In this document: positions 11,858-23,811 of the stretch, one piece after another | Layout of the letters: every line of letters starts with the position of its first letter | How positions within the stretch are numbered: position 1 is the first letter of the stretch | Source of the DNA: Stereum hirsutum FP-91666 SS1 | Lineage: Eukaryota; Basidiomycota; Agaricomycetes; Russulales; Stereaceae | Assembly: GCF_000264905.1 (NCBI RefSeq) | Contig: NW_006763149.1 | Span: 383,634 to 447,633, forward strand | Reading direction: 5' to 3' | Length of the DNA: 64,000 nt | The notes under the pieces: model-generated | What the model was told of the DNA's origin: nothing | The model's input: only the letters and a program-made list of their open reading frames with translations | Database searches by the model: none | Made by a program: the position numbers and the translations under genes

Positions 11858-12481
11858 ATGTTCGCCGTCCTCTTTGTCGCCTTCTTCGCCCTCTTCTCTA
11901 TGACCGCTGCTGGTCCCATCCAAAAGCGTAGCAACTCTGGCCGTGTACGTCGCTTTTGTTCCTGTACTCCGTGCTAGCTTATACTCACTTCACTTCCTTC
12001 ACTAGGGCACATACTACGCAACAGGTTCAGCGTTCTCATCTATCGTGGACTTCGCATAAGTTCTGACCAAACCATTATCCTTCACCACTCTAGGTCTGGG
12101 CGCGTGTGGAACTACCAACACCGATAGCGACTATATCGTTGCTCTTTCCCAGGCCGATTACGGTAACGGCGAGCACTGTGGAGAGGTACGTTCATCATTT
12201 CTCGTTCTGTTCATTATGTTTCTCTTGCTCACAATGCACTCATATGGACGTTTAGACTCTCAAGATCACCGCCAATGGCGAGACTCACACCGCCACCGTC
12301 GAGGACAAGTGCATGGGCTGCTCTTCCGGCGACCTTGGTACGTTCTCTTCTCCACCCATCTTATGATCAATTACTGACCATCACTTCTTGTCGTCTTGCA
12401 GACATGTCGCCCACCCTCTTCCAGACCTTCGCCGACGAGTCCGTCGGTGTCGTCGAGGTCTCCTGGTACTACACCTCCTAA
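11858..12481 (+). CDS. Small secreted RlpA-like double-psi beta-barrel protein
   Basis: Five exons (11858-11944, 12006-12024, 12094-12185, 12256-12337, 12402-12481) encode 119 residues. A signal peptide (FAVLFVAFFALFSMTAAG) is followed by a possible Kex2 site, IQKR. The mature domain has the pattern GTYYATGLGACG, then VALS, NGEHCGE, VEDKCMGCSSGDLDMSP and a final VSWYY. This is the barwin/expansin-like six-stranded barrel found in RlpA-like and papain-inhibitor-like fungal proteins. The barwin-type Asp in EDKC and in GDLDMS is present. Such proteins act outside the cell, at the wall or in contact with other organisms; the exact activity cannot be read from sequence. A TATA box and a compact gene suggest strong, regulated expression. 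Confidence 0.88.
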
Positions 12482-13176
12482 ATCCGTTCCTCTTGGCTGT
12501 AACCTAGAATCGTCTCTTCCCAACTCCCGCCTTTCTCTGGTCCTTCTATCTTCCGTGTAATCTGCCCTGTATCGATAGTCCTCGGGTTCATTGCTCGTTG
12601 CCCCTACCTGTATCAATTACGCACATCTCGTGTGGCTGGGTCCCCAAAACTTTTTCATCATCGCTACCCCATCCCATTCATCTATCATTCTCCACTCCTT
12701 TACTTCACTCGTATCAGGGATGGGTTTTTTGGCCGCGCTCTTTCATCGCTTTAGCATGTCTCGCCTCCTTGAAGGAGCGGAGTGCTTTTGTTTGGCTTGC
12801 CATTATACTTATACTTCATACCATAAAAAGCTTCGTAGAGATGCCTTTGTTATAGTTACCTTTATTACACATAGACGGTCCGGGGATGCAGTGCACCTCC
12901 CGGCTTTTGTTTGTTGAATCAAAATGGTCCGCTACGGCGTTGTTGTGTCTCTACCACCTCGTTGGAATTCGATCTAGCCTGAGTATTGTCTGAAGAATGC
13001 CTTGTTTAACGTGATGATCTCGCCAATGATTTCTTAATCCTGCAGTGCAGCGAACTTTGCCAACTCGCTGAGTTCGTTCCACTCAGCCGAGCAGGGTGGC
13101 CCACAGCCCTTACGCAGCCGTCGGCAACGAGCGCGACGCGCATCCATCGACTTGTGGCGCCGTGGTGCTTCACCCA
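12482..13176. other. Intergenic region
   Basis: This holds the 3' untranslated region of the RlpA-like gene and the promoter of the DnaJ gene. An in-frame ATG at 13096 would add 27 residues to the DnaJ protein. I see no other gene. Confidence 0.5.
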
Positions 13177-15023
13177 ATGTCTTCCTCAACCTCGTCCTCC
13201 CCCATCCAGTCCCGGCCACACCAACCGCACATCCTCACGACATGTTCCAACTCATCGTGTCGTACTCAACTCGAATTCCCAGTCCCGACTAGCCCGTCGA
13301 TCCCGAGACAGGGCACGACGCTGAACGTGCAATGTTTCAAATGTAAAGCTGTGTTTACGCATGTGTTTTACCCGGGGCAGGTATTGGGTGGGGGTTTGCA
13401 GAGCGTGGAAGGGAAGAGTGGGGCGTCAGGATCGAATGGTGGTGGCGGAGGAGGCTCGTCAAGTGGTATGGGCGTGAGGAAGGGCGGGAGGAAGATTGGG
13501 ACGCAGGAGCGGCCTTTAGAGATGGAGTACTATGATCTTTTGGGTGTTCCAGTCGATGCGACGACAGACGATATCAAAAAAGCATATCGTACGTCCCCGT
13601 TCCTGCGCTTTACCTTTCCTTGGATCTATCATTGTGCACGAGACTGACTTTAGTCAACCTGGGCCTCGTATTTTTTATTCGTATATCATAGGACGTCTCG
13701 CCATCAAGCACCACCCAGATAAGAATCCTGATGATCCCAACGCCGAAGAAAAATTCAAAGAGATCGCTATTGCCTACCAGACCCTTTCTGACCCCGACCT
13801 CCGTCGAAAATACAACGAGTTCGGATCGAAAGAGAGCCAGCCGGAAGGTGGATTCGTCGACCCAGAAGAGGTATTTGGTGCGATGTTCGGTGGAGATCGG
13901 TTCGTTCCGATTATTGGACATATCAGTTTGGCCAAGGATATGAAGGCCGCGATGCAAGAGGCGGAGGATGAGGAGGGACAGGGGTCGGCCGTGGTGCAGA
14001 GGGATGCGAAGGGGAAGGAGATTCTAAGTCCGGAGGAGAAGGCACGGAGGGAGGAGAAGGCGAGGAAGGTTTCTGCGGAGGTAAGTGTATCATCCATTAT
14101 GCTCTTCATTTCTTTGCGTGGTCTAACTTTGATATAGAAAGCGGCAGCGAGAGAGAAGCGTGTACAGGAGCTTGTGAGTAACCTCGAACGCAAGTTGGGC
14201 ATCTTCACCGAGTCCGCAACTGGTCCTGATGACAAGGATGTCACCACGAGCTGGCGGACAATATGTTCGTTGGAAGCTGAGTAGGTTAAACCAACTATCG
14301 GCGATGAAGAACAAATAATTGATCAACGGTTGCGACAGGGAGTTGAAGAGCGAGTCCTATGGGGTCGAGCTACTACAAACGATAGGATTTGTATATGCCT
14401 CGAAAGCCAAACATTTCCTGGCGACTGCGCAGACTTTCCTCGGTGTTGGTGGTTGGCTGCATAATGTCCAAGGGAAATATCATGTTTTCAGCGAAACGTT
14501 CGTACTCATAGCTTCCTACTCGTCCTGTTTATCGCTGACATCCGCTTTTGTGTAGTGTATCCACACTACGGTCCGCTATAGAACTCAAGGCTGTGTTTGA
14601 CCAGATCCAAGCAGCCGAACAGAACGGTAATATGAGCCCCGAAGAGAGGAAACGACTTGAGGATTCAGCAGCCGAGAAAGGTATACAAGCACTGTTTAAG
14701 GTATATCATCCTCTTTTTTTCCTCGGTAGAGCGAAAATTCATTGTCCACTTTTCGCTTCCAGGGCACGAAACTCGAAGTCGAATCAGTCTTGCGAGAGAC
14801 ATGCGACCGTGTTCTTGGTGACCCGAACATCACACGGGAGAAGGCCCAGCTCCGCGCCATTGCGCTGCAGATTCTCGGGCAGGCATACATGACAGTTCAG
14901 AAGGAGCAGGACGAGGCGAAGGAGGAGAGTGAGTACGTCAGGGTCGAGACGAAGGGTAGCCGAGATAGGCAGAGCCAGAGAGCAAGTACTGGTGGGTCTG
15001 GTTGGCCAGGGAGCAAATCGTGA
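13177..15023 (+). CDS. DnaJ/Hsp40 co-chaperone with N-terminal Cys pairs and C-terminal X-domain
   Basis: Six exons (13177-13588, 13692-14080, 14138-14280, 14339-14497, 14556-14700, 14763-15023) encode 502 residues. Two Cys pairs near the N-terminus (CSNSSC and CFKC) look like a zinc ribbon, followed by a Gly/Ser linker. The J-domain ([13 protein letters not shown], then HHPDKNPDD with the essential HPD) lies near residues 117-180. After it comes a DnaJ-X region ([22 protein letters not shown] helices, [10 protein letters not shown]) as in yeast Caj1/Djp1-type proteins, which stimulate Hsp70 ATPase and assist organelle protein import or assembly. The start at 13177 gives MSSSTSSS; an in-frame ATG at 13096 is possible. 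Confidence 0.88.
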
Positions 15024-15859
15024 TGAAGACAAAAGTGGATCTAGGGAGGTCAGCGGACGATTGTCTTTGAAGGCGTTAGAGGAGGTGAGATGGTACTGTA
15101 TTCTCATGGTTTGTATTCTACGCTATTTACCGCTTTGGAGTTCGACATGCGCGCTATCAAGTTTATATCATCCCACAGCGTACAGAAGCTTGCATCGCGT
15201 TTGACTGGATTGCTTTCGTCGCCCAGTTTCAGTAATAGATGTGGAACAGACTTAGAACACGACGTTTGCGCCACAGTCTGAACCAGCCTGTGGCGAGTGA
15301 CGCAGTCCTTGCCTGTTCCCGCACATCGGCGCGGTTTTCTTCGGTTCCGGGGACGGCGACTCTATTCAAGTTGTCTGAAGTTGGAATGTTATGATCTCGT
15401 TCAAATCTCGTCGGTTCGCCGATACGGAACGGAGGTCTCCTCCAAAAGCTGGAAAAAAGCCGGTTTGTCTCTGGTAAGCCCGATTTCTTTCCACATAATC
15501 ACGGCCCCTTGCATCAAGTACTCAAGTTAACATTAATATTCACACAGCGGATGGCGGTGGTCTTCGCCTTAACGAACTCGAAATTGCTGGGCTCCGCCGG
15601 ATTGCCGCCGGAGGTTAACGACAGATCGCATTCTCCGGATGTGAGCAAGAGGTTCTTCCATCTGTGACACGTTTCTTCAAAACGTCATCGACGAGCGGGT
15701 GAACTCATTGAAAGACACGGACAACTACAGTCATGTCAGATCGAAAGGTCTCAGCCAGCTTGGGATGACTATATAAAGTCGAGAGGGAAACCCAATGCCC
15801 CCAAGGCTTAATCTCCTACACATTTCTATACCTCACATCCTATCCCCTAACAAACCGCC
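15024..15859. other. Intergenic region, promoter of the hydrolase gene
   Basis: There is no supported gene. The right end has a TATA box and a short pyrimidine-rich leader before the ATG at 15860. Confidence 0.5.
15772..15777 (+). promoter_or_regulatory. TATA box of the secreted hydrolase gene
   Basis: TATAAA lies 82 bases before the ATG, at the usual fungal distance for a short leader. Confidence 0.6.
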
Positions 15860-17192
15860 ATGCGTTTCGGTGCTCTCACGTCTCCCGCTGCCCTCGGCGT
15901 CGTCACTCGAGGCCTCTCAGCCCGCGAGGCTTCGAAGCAATGCACTAACATGACCATCCCCGTCACGCTCGCCGCGCGGAACGCCGTCTTCAACGTACCC
16001 ACATTGTCAAACAATCTTGACGCGACGACTTTCTTCCAGAACGTCTCAAACATCGGCGGGAACTTCACAGAAGAATCGTTGGTCGACTACCGCGACGAGA
16101 CCGGCACATATAACATCTCTGCACAGTATTGCACGAATGGTTCCGATCCCACCACCCTGCTTTTCCTCACACACGGTATTGGATTTGACAAGTCGTACGT
16201 TACTGTTCCATATCTCTGCTCGTAGCATCGTTACTGACGTATTGTCGACAGTTACTGGGACCTGCCATACAATGACTTTGCCTACTCGTTCGTGGACCGC
16301 GCCATTGCCGCTGGCTACGCAACCTTCTCCATCGACCGCCTCGGTATCGGCATGTCCACGCACGCGGATCCCGTGCAAGTTGTACAGTTTCCGGCGGAGC
16401 TCTCAACCATCCAAGTCCTGACCTCGCAGATTCGGGACGGCAAGGTCGATGGCGTCCCTGCTCCGCAGAAACTTGCCCATGTCGGCCATAGGTATGTCTC
16501 AGGCTTTCGGTGCCCTTTTGCGTACATCACTGACACATCTGTCCATGACTGTAGTTTTGGATCCGAGCTGACTATGGGTCTCTCCGTCATGGCCCCAAAT
16601 CTCACGGATGCCGTCGTTCTTACCGGCTTCTCCTCCAACTCGTCCTTCCAGACACAGACCTTCGCGAACTTCAACTCCCAACTCGCCAAGCTCAACCAGC
16701 CTGATCGTTTCAGCGACCTCGACCCAGGCTTCCTCACCTGGAACAACAACCAGTCCAACCAATTCGCTTTCCTCTACCCCAGTGGATTCGAACCGTCGAT
16801 TCTTACGTTCTCAGAGTCGACGAAGTACCCATACACCGTTGGTGAGATCTTGACTCAGGGAGGAGGATCTGTTGCGAAGGAGTTCAAGGGATCAGTGCTC
16901 GTTTTGACGGGTGTTGAGGATGCGATTTTCTGTGGTGGGAATTGTTATAGTACTGGTGGTGTGGGAGCGAGCATTCCCGACGCTGTGGCGAAGGCGTTCC
17001 CAGTTGCATCAGCGTTTGAGACCTACCTCCCTACCACCACCGGGCATGCGGTCAACCTGCATTACAACGGTTCGTGTTCTGTTTTTGTTCTTCTCGGATT
17101 GAATGCGACGCTGAATATTTATTCTCATCTTTATCATAGCTCAATCTTCTTACACGTACATCATCGACTTCCTCAAGAAGCAAGGCTTGTAA
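15860..17192 (+). CDS. Secreted alpha/beta-hydrolase
   Basis: Four exons (15860-16194, 16252-16491, 16555-17069, 17140-17192) encode 380 residues. The N-terminus looks like a short signal peptide, and the body holds several N-glycosylation sites (NMT, NVS, NFT, NSS). The alpha/beta-hydrolase signs are the oxyanion strand LLFLTHGIG, the segment FSIDRLGIGMS, the nucleophile elbow GHSFGSE (completed by the exon 2/3 join), a likely acid in LTGVEDAIF, and the late His in TTTGHAVNLHYN. The C-terminus is FLKKQGL. Related fungal proteins are secreted esterase-like enzymes of unknown substrate. No GPI or membrane anchor is seen. Confidence 0.85.
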
Positions 17193-17630
17193 TGCTCGCT
17201 CTGCACCTGTATGATGGATGCCTTCTCCTTGGCAGATGTTCCGTGAATGATGATGTTTATTGGCTGGTTCTATAATGGCGTTTGTGTTCGGTGGGCCACG
17301 GTGGCGCAAGTTCGCTTCGGCCGGATCCGGGTGTTTCTCCGAAGGGGTCCGAGTCGTCGATGGTTTTGCTCTGACTTTGCTCCACTTCATTGGTCCGGTA
17401 AGTTCACTTCGCCATCCGTCGTACCTACTCGAATGTCGACGGCAGTTTCGCTTGGAATCCACGGATAATAGTCGGCTGTCTACTTCGAACCGACGTTACT
17501 AGCATTTCTCTTGCTCACCTCAAGGATGCAAGGCCCGGTACGCGTAGAGTAAATATAGCAATCAATGCCACAAATTAGTGTAGGGTTGTTCACTGTTCAG
17601 GAGCACACGGACAGTTAGCTCTACCTTTCA

Positions 17631-17663
17631 CTAGTAGCCTTGCCAGACTGGTCAGGCTACTAG
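17631..17663. repeat. Perfect 9-base inverted repeat
   Basis: CTAGTAGCC at 17631-17639 is the exact reverse complement of GGCTACTAG at 17655-17663, with a 15-base loop. It lies in the non-coding stretch downstream of the hydrolase gene and is not followed by a T run. Confidence 0.6.
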
Positions 17664-18376
17664 CTAGGCCAGGTCAGGCAGGATATCCCCTTTCTGAAAG
17701 CCGTGAGGCTTAGCCAGAGAGCATAGAATCCTGACAGAACCAATTATGCCTAGCTCGCTAACATCTGGTTGACCCAAGCAAATGCAAGTTTGCGACATCA
17801 CGCGTCACGAACGCCATCACCACCCTGTCTCTCAATGAGCAATGTGACCCAGGTTGAAGCCCAATGCCAAGTTTGTCTCGTTTTCCTTTTGGCTTTCTGC
17901 TTACCCTTTTCTTGAACTCTTTTCTCGTTCTCCGCCTCATGATACTTGCCGTCACACCCTTAGCGTCCTAGGAAAAACACGGGCCCTGGTAGTGCATGCC
18001 TGAACCACCAACAATGTAGGATGTGACCCGATCTTCCTGGGGGTTTCTCTTCTACATTCGTTCGTCCGTCATGGTGCTCTGGATGCTATGGGCGACTCCT
18101 TCTCCCATTCTGGCACTGTCATCATTCAAGTCGAAATATCACTCGACGGTACCGGTATCCTCAGGAAATGGTGAACCTATATCTATAACAGACTATAAGT
18201 GACAGTTCGTTCTGGGGCCTCCGCATGGACTACTTGCAGACGAAAGTCTTTGTGCTGGCAGATGTCGAAATCATGAGGAGAGCTCGTGTCTCCACAGTCG
18301 ATGGTAAGCGGTGCGAACGGCGAACACAGAATGACCAGGGGAGAGCGAATTATTTGAATGTCTTGTGTTCATCTGG

Positions 18377-18382
18377 TATAAA
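18377..18382 (+). promoter_or_regulatory. TATA box of the thaumatin-like gene
   Basis: TATAAA lies 54 bases before the ATG at 18436, implying a very short leader. Confidence 0.55.
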
Positions 18383-18435
18383 GTACGCTCGTTCTGCCGG
18401 CAATTTTTTTCCAGTGTTCAGTCACGAAGAACAAT

Positions 18436-19998
18436 ATGGCGCGCCCTGTCTCCACATTTATTGCTCTTGCTCTTGCTCTGGTCTCCGTACTCAGTGGAGT
18501 TGTCGATGCGAGGACGTTCACAGTGACAAACTCCTGCCCATACACGATCTGGTCAGTGTCAGGACATGGACCCGTCATCATCGTCCCATGCTGATTACTT
18601 GTATCATTTTGAAGGCCTGCTGTATGATCCACAGTATTTCTATCGATCTCTGTAATATCTGACCGGATACCTGCAGCTTTTCACCGACCTTCATGCCGGC
18701 AATGCTGTACCTCAACAGGCCACCGGGTACGTTTCTATGTGCACTGAATGCGTCTGTCAGTGCCCTCTGTTCTCTGAACCTCAACTTTCCTTTCCTTCTC
18801 TATTTTCACAGGTGGGAAGCAGCGCCGCACACCTCCGTCTCCTTCCATGTCCCGGATAACTGGGTGGCCGGTCGTATCTGGGTCAGTTCTCCCACTGCTC
18901 TCATTTCTATCTCGTCATGAACTCAGTTCAGAGAACTTATCTGAGCATTGGATAGGGTCGCCGCAACTGCGATTTTAGGACGAACCCCGGGGCAAATTCA
19001 TGTCTCGATGGCGGGTGCAATGGTGGCTTGCTTTGTGATCCTCACACAGGTACCGTGAGTGTTCCTATGAAGGGGATGGTGAAACCCATTCGTAAGGTTA
19101 TGACGGGCCATGATTTTTGGTAGGGTGTCCCTCCTGCGACGGTTGCCGAATTCACGTTGAGCTCGGATCCTAATGCTGCTGATAATTATGACGGTGAGTC
19201 CATTTGTCGGATTAGGGTCAGTCGTCGATATAAGAACATATTTCTGATACTCTACATGTATGGGATGTGTCTAGTTTCGTTGGTGGACGGGTACAATCTT
19301 CCGATGCGTGTGACCAATAATGTCGGGTAGGTCTATCAGACACCACATTCCTGCCCATACGGCCTCATGACAATGCTACTCTACCAGATGCCACATCGCA
19401 GATTGCCCTGTAGACCTCGCGCCCAACTGTGAGTAATTTACTACATGCGCATCGCAGTTCTAAACAGTCGTCATATATAACATCTCCGCTGTTGAAGGCC
19501 CTGCTAAGCTCAAAGGTCCCTTTGACTCCAAGGGGAACCCCGTCGGATGCCGCAGTGCTTGCCAGGCTGGTCTTTCCCCCGACCCCGGTACGTGCACTAT
19601 ATTTCTCATCTAGCGTCGAACTGTGAGACTAGACCGTTTACATTTTAATGATGGTCCTATCTATCCTCGTAGCTAATTCCCCGTACTGCTGCACCGGCTC
19701 GCACAACACTGCTGCGACATGCCCGCCATCGGGCGTACTTGATTATCACTATTTCAGTACGTCGCTGACCGTCTTATCATTTCTAACGCACGATTGATTC
19801 TTTATCTCGGTCGCTTCCTTGCAGAGGATAATTGCCCAAATGCCTATGCGTGAGTTAATTTCTGAAACTCCAGGAGTCATCTAGAAAGGGCTGATTACAT
19901 CCACTGATAGCTATGCTTACGACGAGTCGAGTGGGACGGCTCTGTGGACGTGCCCATCCCACCTCAAGGCGGACTTCACGATTCAGTTCTGTCCTTAA
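18436..19998 (+). CDS. Secreted thaumatin-like protein (12 exons)
   Basis: Exons are 18436-18551, 18615-18621, 18677-18726, 18812-18881, 18956-19054, 19124-19193, 19275-19326, 19388-19428, 19498-19587, 19673-19756, 19825-19849 and 19911-19998, giving 263 residues. A signal peptide (FIALALALVSVLSGVVDA) precedes the mature start RTFTVTNSCPYTIWPA. The mature protein has exactly 16 cysteines, the usual number for the eight-disulfide thaumatin fold, and keeps typical pieces such as GRRNCDF, AEFTL, DVSLVDGYNLP, CRSACQA, YCCTG and the C-terminal FTIQFCP. Fungal members often cut beta-1,3-glucans in the cell wall, for example in fruiting bodies. Exon 2 is only 7 bases long. The model rests on the unbroken family motif. 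Confidence 0.92.
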
Positions 19999-20675
19999 GG
20001 CGACATCTTACGTATGCACCTTCAGCGACGCTGCTAAAGGGATGTAGGCAGGGTTTTGGACCAGACCGTGGCTGCGTTCCAAAAGGCAACTCCCATTGAA
20101 CCTTGATCTTTGTGTCCCTGTGATAATTGTCGAGTCGTCCTACCCATGCCCGCTTTTCTCTCCACCCCGATATCAGTACATCGGCTTTGTAACGATCGTG
20201 TGTGTCAGTCTGTACCCAGAAATCAACGGTTTCGAAACATTTGCGGGAAAAATCTGGGCCGCGCCCTGAGTACTGCAAACGGCTGTCATTGTGTGAAAGC
20301 AGAAAAGACTGAAAGGACATACAAGTGAAGGAGAATAAATGCGGATCAGATGACAGGTGGATGGGACGGTAAGAGACGTGGAGACGGATGAATATCAAGA
20401 AACAAAAATAGAGGCCTGGACCGGAAGACATGGTCAAGTTTGGAGGAAGATCGTTGCATCAAAGCTGAAGAAAAAAAAATCTTGGTCCATTTGGGCTCTG
20501 CTCCCTCGCCGGAGGTATCATAGACACTGTGTCTGTGTGTATCGTCAAGAACAATACAAGAGAACAATATGTGATATGCGTGTTCAATCGCAGATGATGA
20601 TATATGTCTCAGGAGCCTGAGAAGAAAACCAAAGCTCAGAAGCTGCGCGATCATATATCGCTACTGGATTCCCAG
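19999..20675. other. Convergent intergenic stretch
   Basis: This lies between the stop codons of the thaumatin-like gene and the F-box-like gene. No coding signal was recognised. Confidence 0.55.
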
Positions 20676-22222
20676 CTAGACAAGTGAAAAATAAGCATCA
20701 ACTATCATGGGACCTCTAACAAGGGTCGCTAATAACACATACCGATATCTCTCTCTAGCAGACATCCCCTCCGCGTAAGATATCTCCACCGCGTTTCTTG
20801 ACTTCTCACGTTCCCACCATAGCCGACTCCTAATGGCATCTTGCCCCTCCAATTTGATAGGCATGGATACCTCCACAAGGACCAGAGATGGAAGGCATTC
20901 GATCCAAGCCTTCGCAAGTGCTTTTCGACACTTGATGAGATTTTCTGAGTCCGCTTGGGTGGTCTTACGAGTGTGGAAGATGTCGAGGCGGAGGTATTGC
21001 AGGTGTCGGAAGCATGGATGCTCTTCGAGGTCAGGTAGTGTGAACTGAGGAGAGCGAAGGTCTCAGTTGTGGATGACCTTCTGTAGCGATATTGTATTCA
21101 GAGGTGAACTCACGTATTCGAATATAACGTTTGATTCTATCCATGCAGCGACCGTGATACTAAGGTCGAGGACCTCAATGTTCGGAATAGCCGCTGCCAA
21201 CTGCGACAAGCAAGGCGAATTGGGTTCCCTCAAAAATATTGGCAGCGAAAGATGTGTGATCGGACACTCCCCGATGGAGCGTAGAAAAATTGTCCAATCC
21301 ACCGAACCATCCGCGAGGAACTTGTCCTTCGAGAACTCGATGCGCGTCAACGTATCGCTGACCGCTTGGAAAGGAAACAGGGCCGAGTCTGTCTTGAGAC
21401 TCTTTATAGGAAGAGTAGACCGTGATTGACCGAGAAGCATCCCACTCTTCACTAGAGAGAGATGTTCGATGTTCGGAAATGCGAGAGCAAGACGTTCGAG
21501 GGAGATGGTGTAATGGAAGTTAGTCGGGTGACGGAGGCTGAGGTGGCGCACGGTAGGGTTGATGCGGACGGCGGCCTCGTATTCGCTGTACACCAGATAA
21601 GGCGGTTCGATGTCTGAAAGCGATAATTCTGTGAGGGTATCGATTGAATTGGTAATCATGTTTGTCACGATTGACTCGGCGTCGATGAAAGAAGAACGGA
21701 CAGCTGAATGGGCAACGTGGATTCCTAGGTGATGGAGACCTCGTATGGGATGAATCATGCGGAGGAACGGTGTATCGACACCCGAGACCGAGAGGTATCG
21801 CAATAAAGGACGGCCCAGGAGCGTCTGAGCTATCGGAAGCTCGCGGCCCAGCGAATAAATTCCTGGCAAGGTGTTGGAGTGCAACGAAAAGTGTTCGAGG
21901 TTGGTAAGCTTGTAAAGAGTCTGCTCCAGCGTTTCTACGACACTTCTCCAATATAGGTCTGTTTCGCCTGCGAGCCGGCATGCCGCGTCACCCCGTATGT
22001 GCAGATCCTTGGTGATGCTGCCTACATCTCTGGAAAGAGAGAACTGGCAGAAAGCCATGAGTTGTTTCGTGGATCGGTCAAGTTGGACATCCCGGACGAG
22101 GTGGGACTCAGTCATAAGGGCCCCATTGCGTGAGGTCCTCGCAAAGGTTACGATCGTAGATCTGTCGAGGAAGTGCAGAACACGATGGAGGCAATCTTCG
22201 TCCAGAACTGGTAACGGATGGA
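20676..22222 (-). CDS. F-box/LRR-like protein (5' end unresolved)
   Basis: The supported exons are from at most 22222 to 21114, and 21044-20676, joined across a 69-base intron (GTGAGT donor, CTCAG acceptor). Without that intron the frame would stop early at 21063; with it the protein continues through FTLPDLEEHPCFRHLQYLRL to FSLV. The first visible residues, LDEDCLHRVLHFLDRSTIVTFARTS, resemble the second half of an F-box. The rest has LRR-like spacing (LTNLEHFSLHSN, FPNIEHLSLV, IPNIEVLDLS). The upstream exon with the start codon could not be placed: a CTCCACAG acceptor at 22223 is good, but the obvious upstream donor joins to a stop. The segment ESHLVRDVQLDRSTKQ matches the second F-box gene at 27484-29237, so the two are paralogues. 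Confidence 0.7.
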
Positions 22223-22711
22223 CTGTGGAGGACTTCGAGATATATGCTCACCAATCTTTTGACAATTGGCAGAAGGATAAACGCTTACCATGTTATGTTA
22301 TCAGAAAAAGTCGCAATGCGATATGCAATAGAAGTCGCTGAGGTTCATTCAGAGGGCAAATGGACTGAGTCCTTGTAGGCTAAGCAGTTCGGTGACCTAT
22401 CAGCTCTCTGAGAATGTTAATCATCAATGTAACGGACTGTCCACTCAAAAGTTCAGCGTAATCTCGAAACCAATTCGCAAAAGCCACGACTGCTATGTAT
22501 TTGTGACAAGAAAGAGCGGTTAGGGTCGACTCGGAATCAGGTGTGAGTATGTAGCAAAGAAAGACGCGGGTGAGTGTGGCGTAGCCCCTTGTGCCACTAG
22601 AGAGTACAAATTACATAAGCACATTAGCCGCGTCACCGTCGAACGCGTACGCGTTTACTAGCACTTGTTCTCTTACCCCTACCTCATCTTTCTCAGTTTC
22701 TACCTTGCACA
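22223..22711. other. Divergent intergenic region
   Basis: This holds the unresolved first exon of the F-box-like gene (minus) and the promoter of the proteasome gene (plus). Nothing else is recognised. Confidence 0.45.
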
Positions 22712-23811
22712 ATGGATCACTTCCCAACAAACTGGGGCCGCCCAGTCAGTAGAAAATAGCATGGCTTTGCTATACGAAGGAATACTCATGCATCTAAACG
22801 GTTCACAGAGAAATGACGCGTTTGATGCGTACGGAACCTATCCTCTCCACGTCCGTCCCCAGAACGAACCGAAGGATACGTTCGACCATGGTGTACAGCG
22901 CACCCAGTGCGTGCGACTACACTCATGTATGTCTGTAATTTACTGACTGCTTCCAAAAGACAACCCATCGTAACTGGAACGAGCGTCCTTGCTTTGACAT
23001 ACAAGGATGGCATTATGATGGCTACAGACAATCTTGGTGCGTCTCTCTTCTTTTTCAACTTATGCCTTCAGACTAACATGTTCTTAGCCTCATATGGGTC
23101 TCTGGCACGATTCAAGGATATCCAACGACTGCATCCCGTTGGCGAGTACACTGTTGTCGGAGCAGGTGGCGACATGTCCGACTTCCAGTACCTGCAACAT
23201 ATCCTTGACGACCTCATCATCGAACAAGAAGTGAACACTCAGGATAATCACAAACTGGGCCCTGCTGAAGTCCACGAATACTTGTCGAACGTCATGTACG
23301 CCCGGAGGTCGAAGATTAACCCCTTGTGGAACTCTTTGTTGGTCGGTGGTTTCAAGGACGGGAAGAAGTAAGTTCCAGCACTTCATAATCCACCATAATT
23401 ATCGTAATGGGCTTATTTTTAACATGATACATCTTAGGTTTTTGGCTTATGTCGATCTGCTCGGAACGACATATTCGGCATCAACAATTGCCACAGGTTA
23501 CGGTGCCTACATTGCTCTCCCTTTGCTCCGTAAAGCTGTGGAAGGCAGGGAGAACACTCTGACTGAAGAGGAGGCTCGTGCCATCATGGAAGAGTCCCTT
23601 CGTGTTCTCTTCTACCGAGATGCCCGTAGCTTGAACAAGGTACGTTCCGGTCACTATGTCCTTTGCATGCCTCTGAACACTCGCCCCTACCACACAGTAC
23701 CAAATCGCCACCGTCACTGCTTCCGGCACTTCAATCTCGGACTCTATCAAGTTGGAGACCTCTTGGGGCTTTGCAGAGGGTATCAGAGGCTATGGCTCTC
23801 AAACGCAGTAA
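22712..23811 (+). CDS. PRE4: 20S proteasome subunit beta-7 (PRE4/PSMB4 type)
   Basis: Six exons (22712-22744, 22809-22906, 22960-23036, 23088-23367, 23438-23639, 23698-23811) encode 267 residues. The start MDHFPTNWGRP leads into a propeptide, then QPIVTGTSVLALTYKDGIMMA, the N-terminal strand of proteasome beta subunits. Other family signs are RFKDIQRL, VVGAGGDMSDFQ, NPLWNSLLVGGF and the strand set YVDLLGTTYSAS. Length and motifs match the non-catalytic beta-7 subunit that helps close the 20S ring and stabilises half-proteasome joining. The C-terminal tail ends GYGSQTQ. Each join restores a conserved stretch, so the model is firm. Confidence 0.95.

Larger units (their letters stand above)
17193..18435. 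other. Intergenic region with a hairpin
   Basis: About 1.2 kb with no supported gene. It contains the inverted repeat listed at 17631-17663 and, near its right end, the TATA box of the thaumatin-like gene. Confidence 0.5.
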
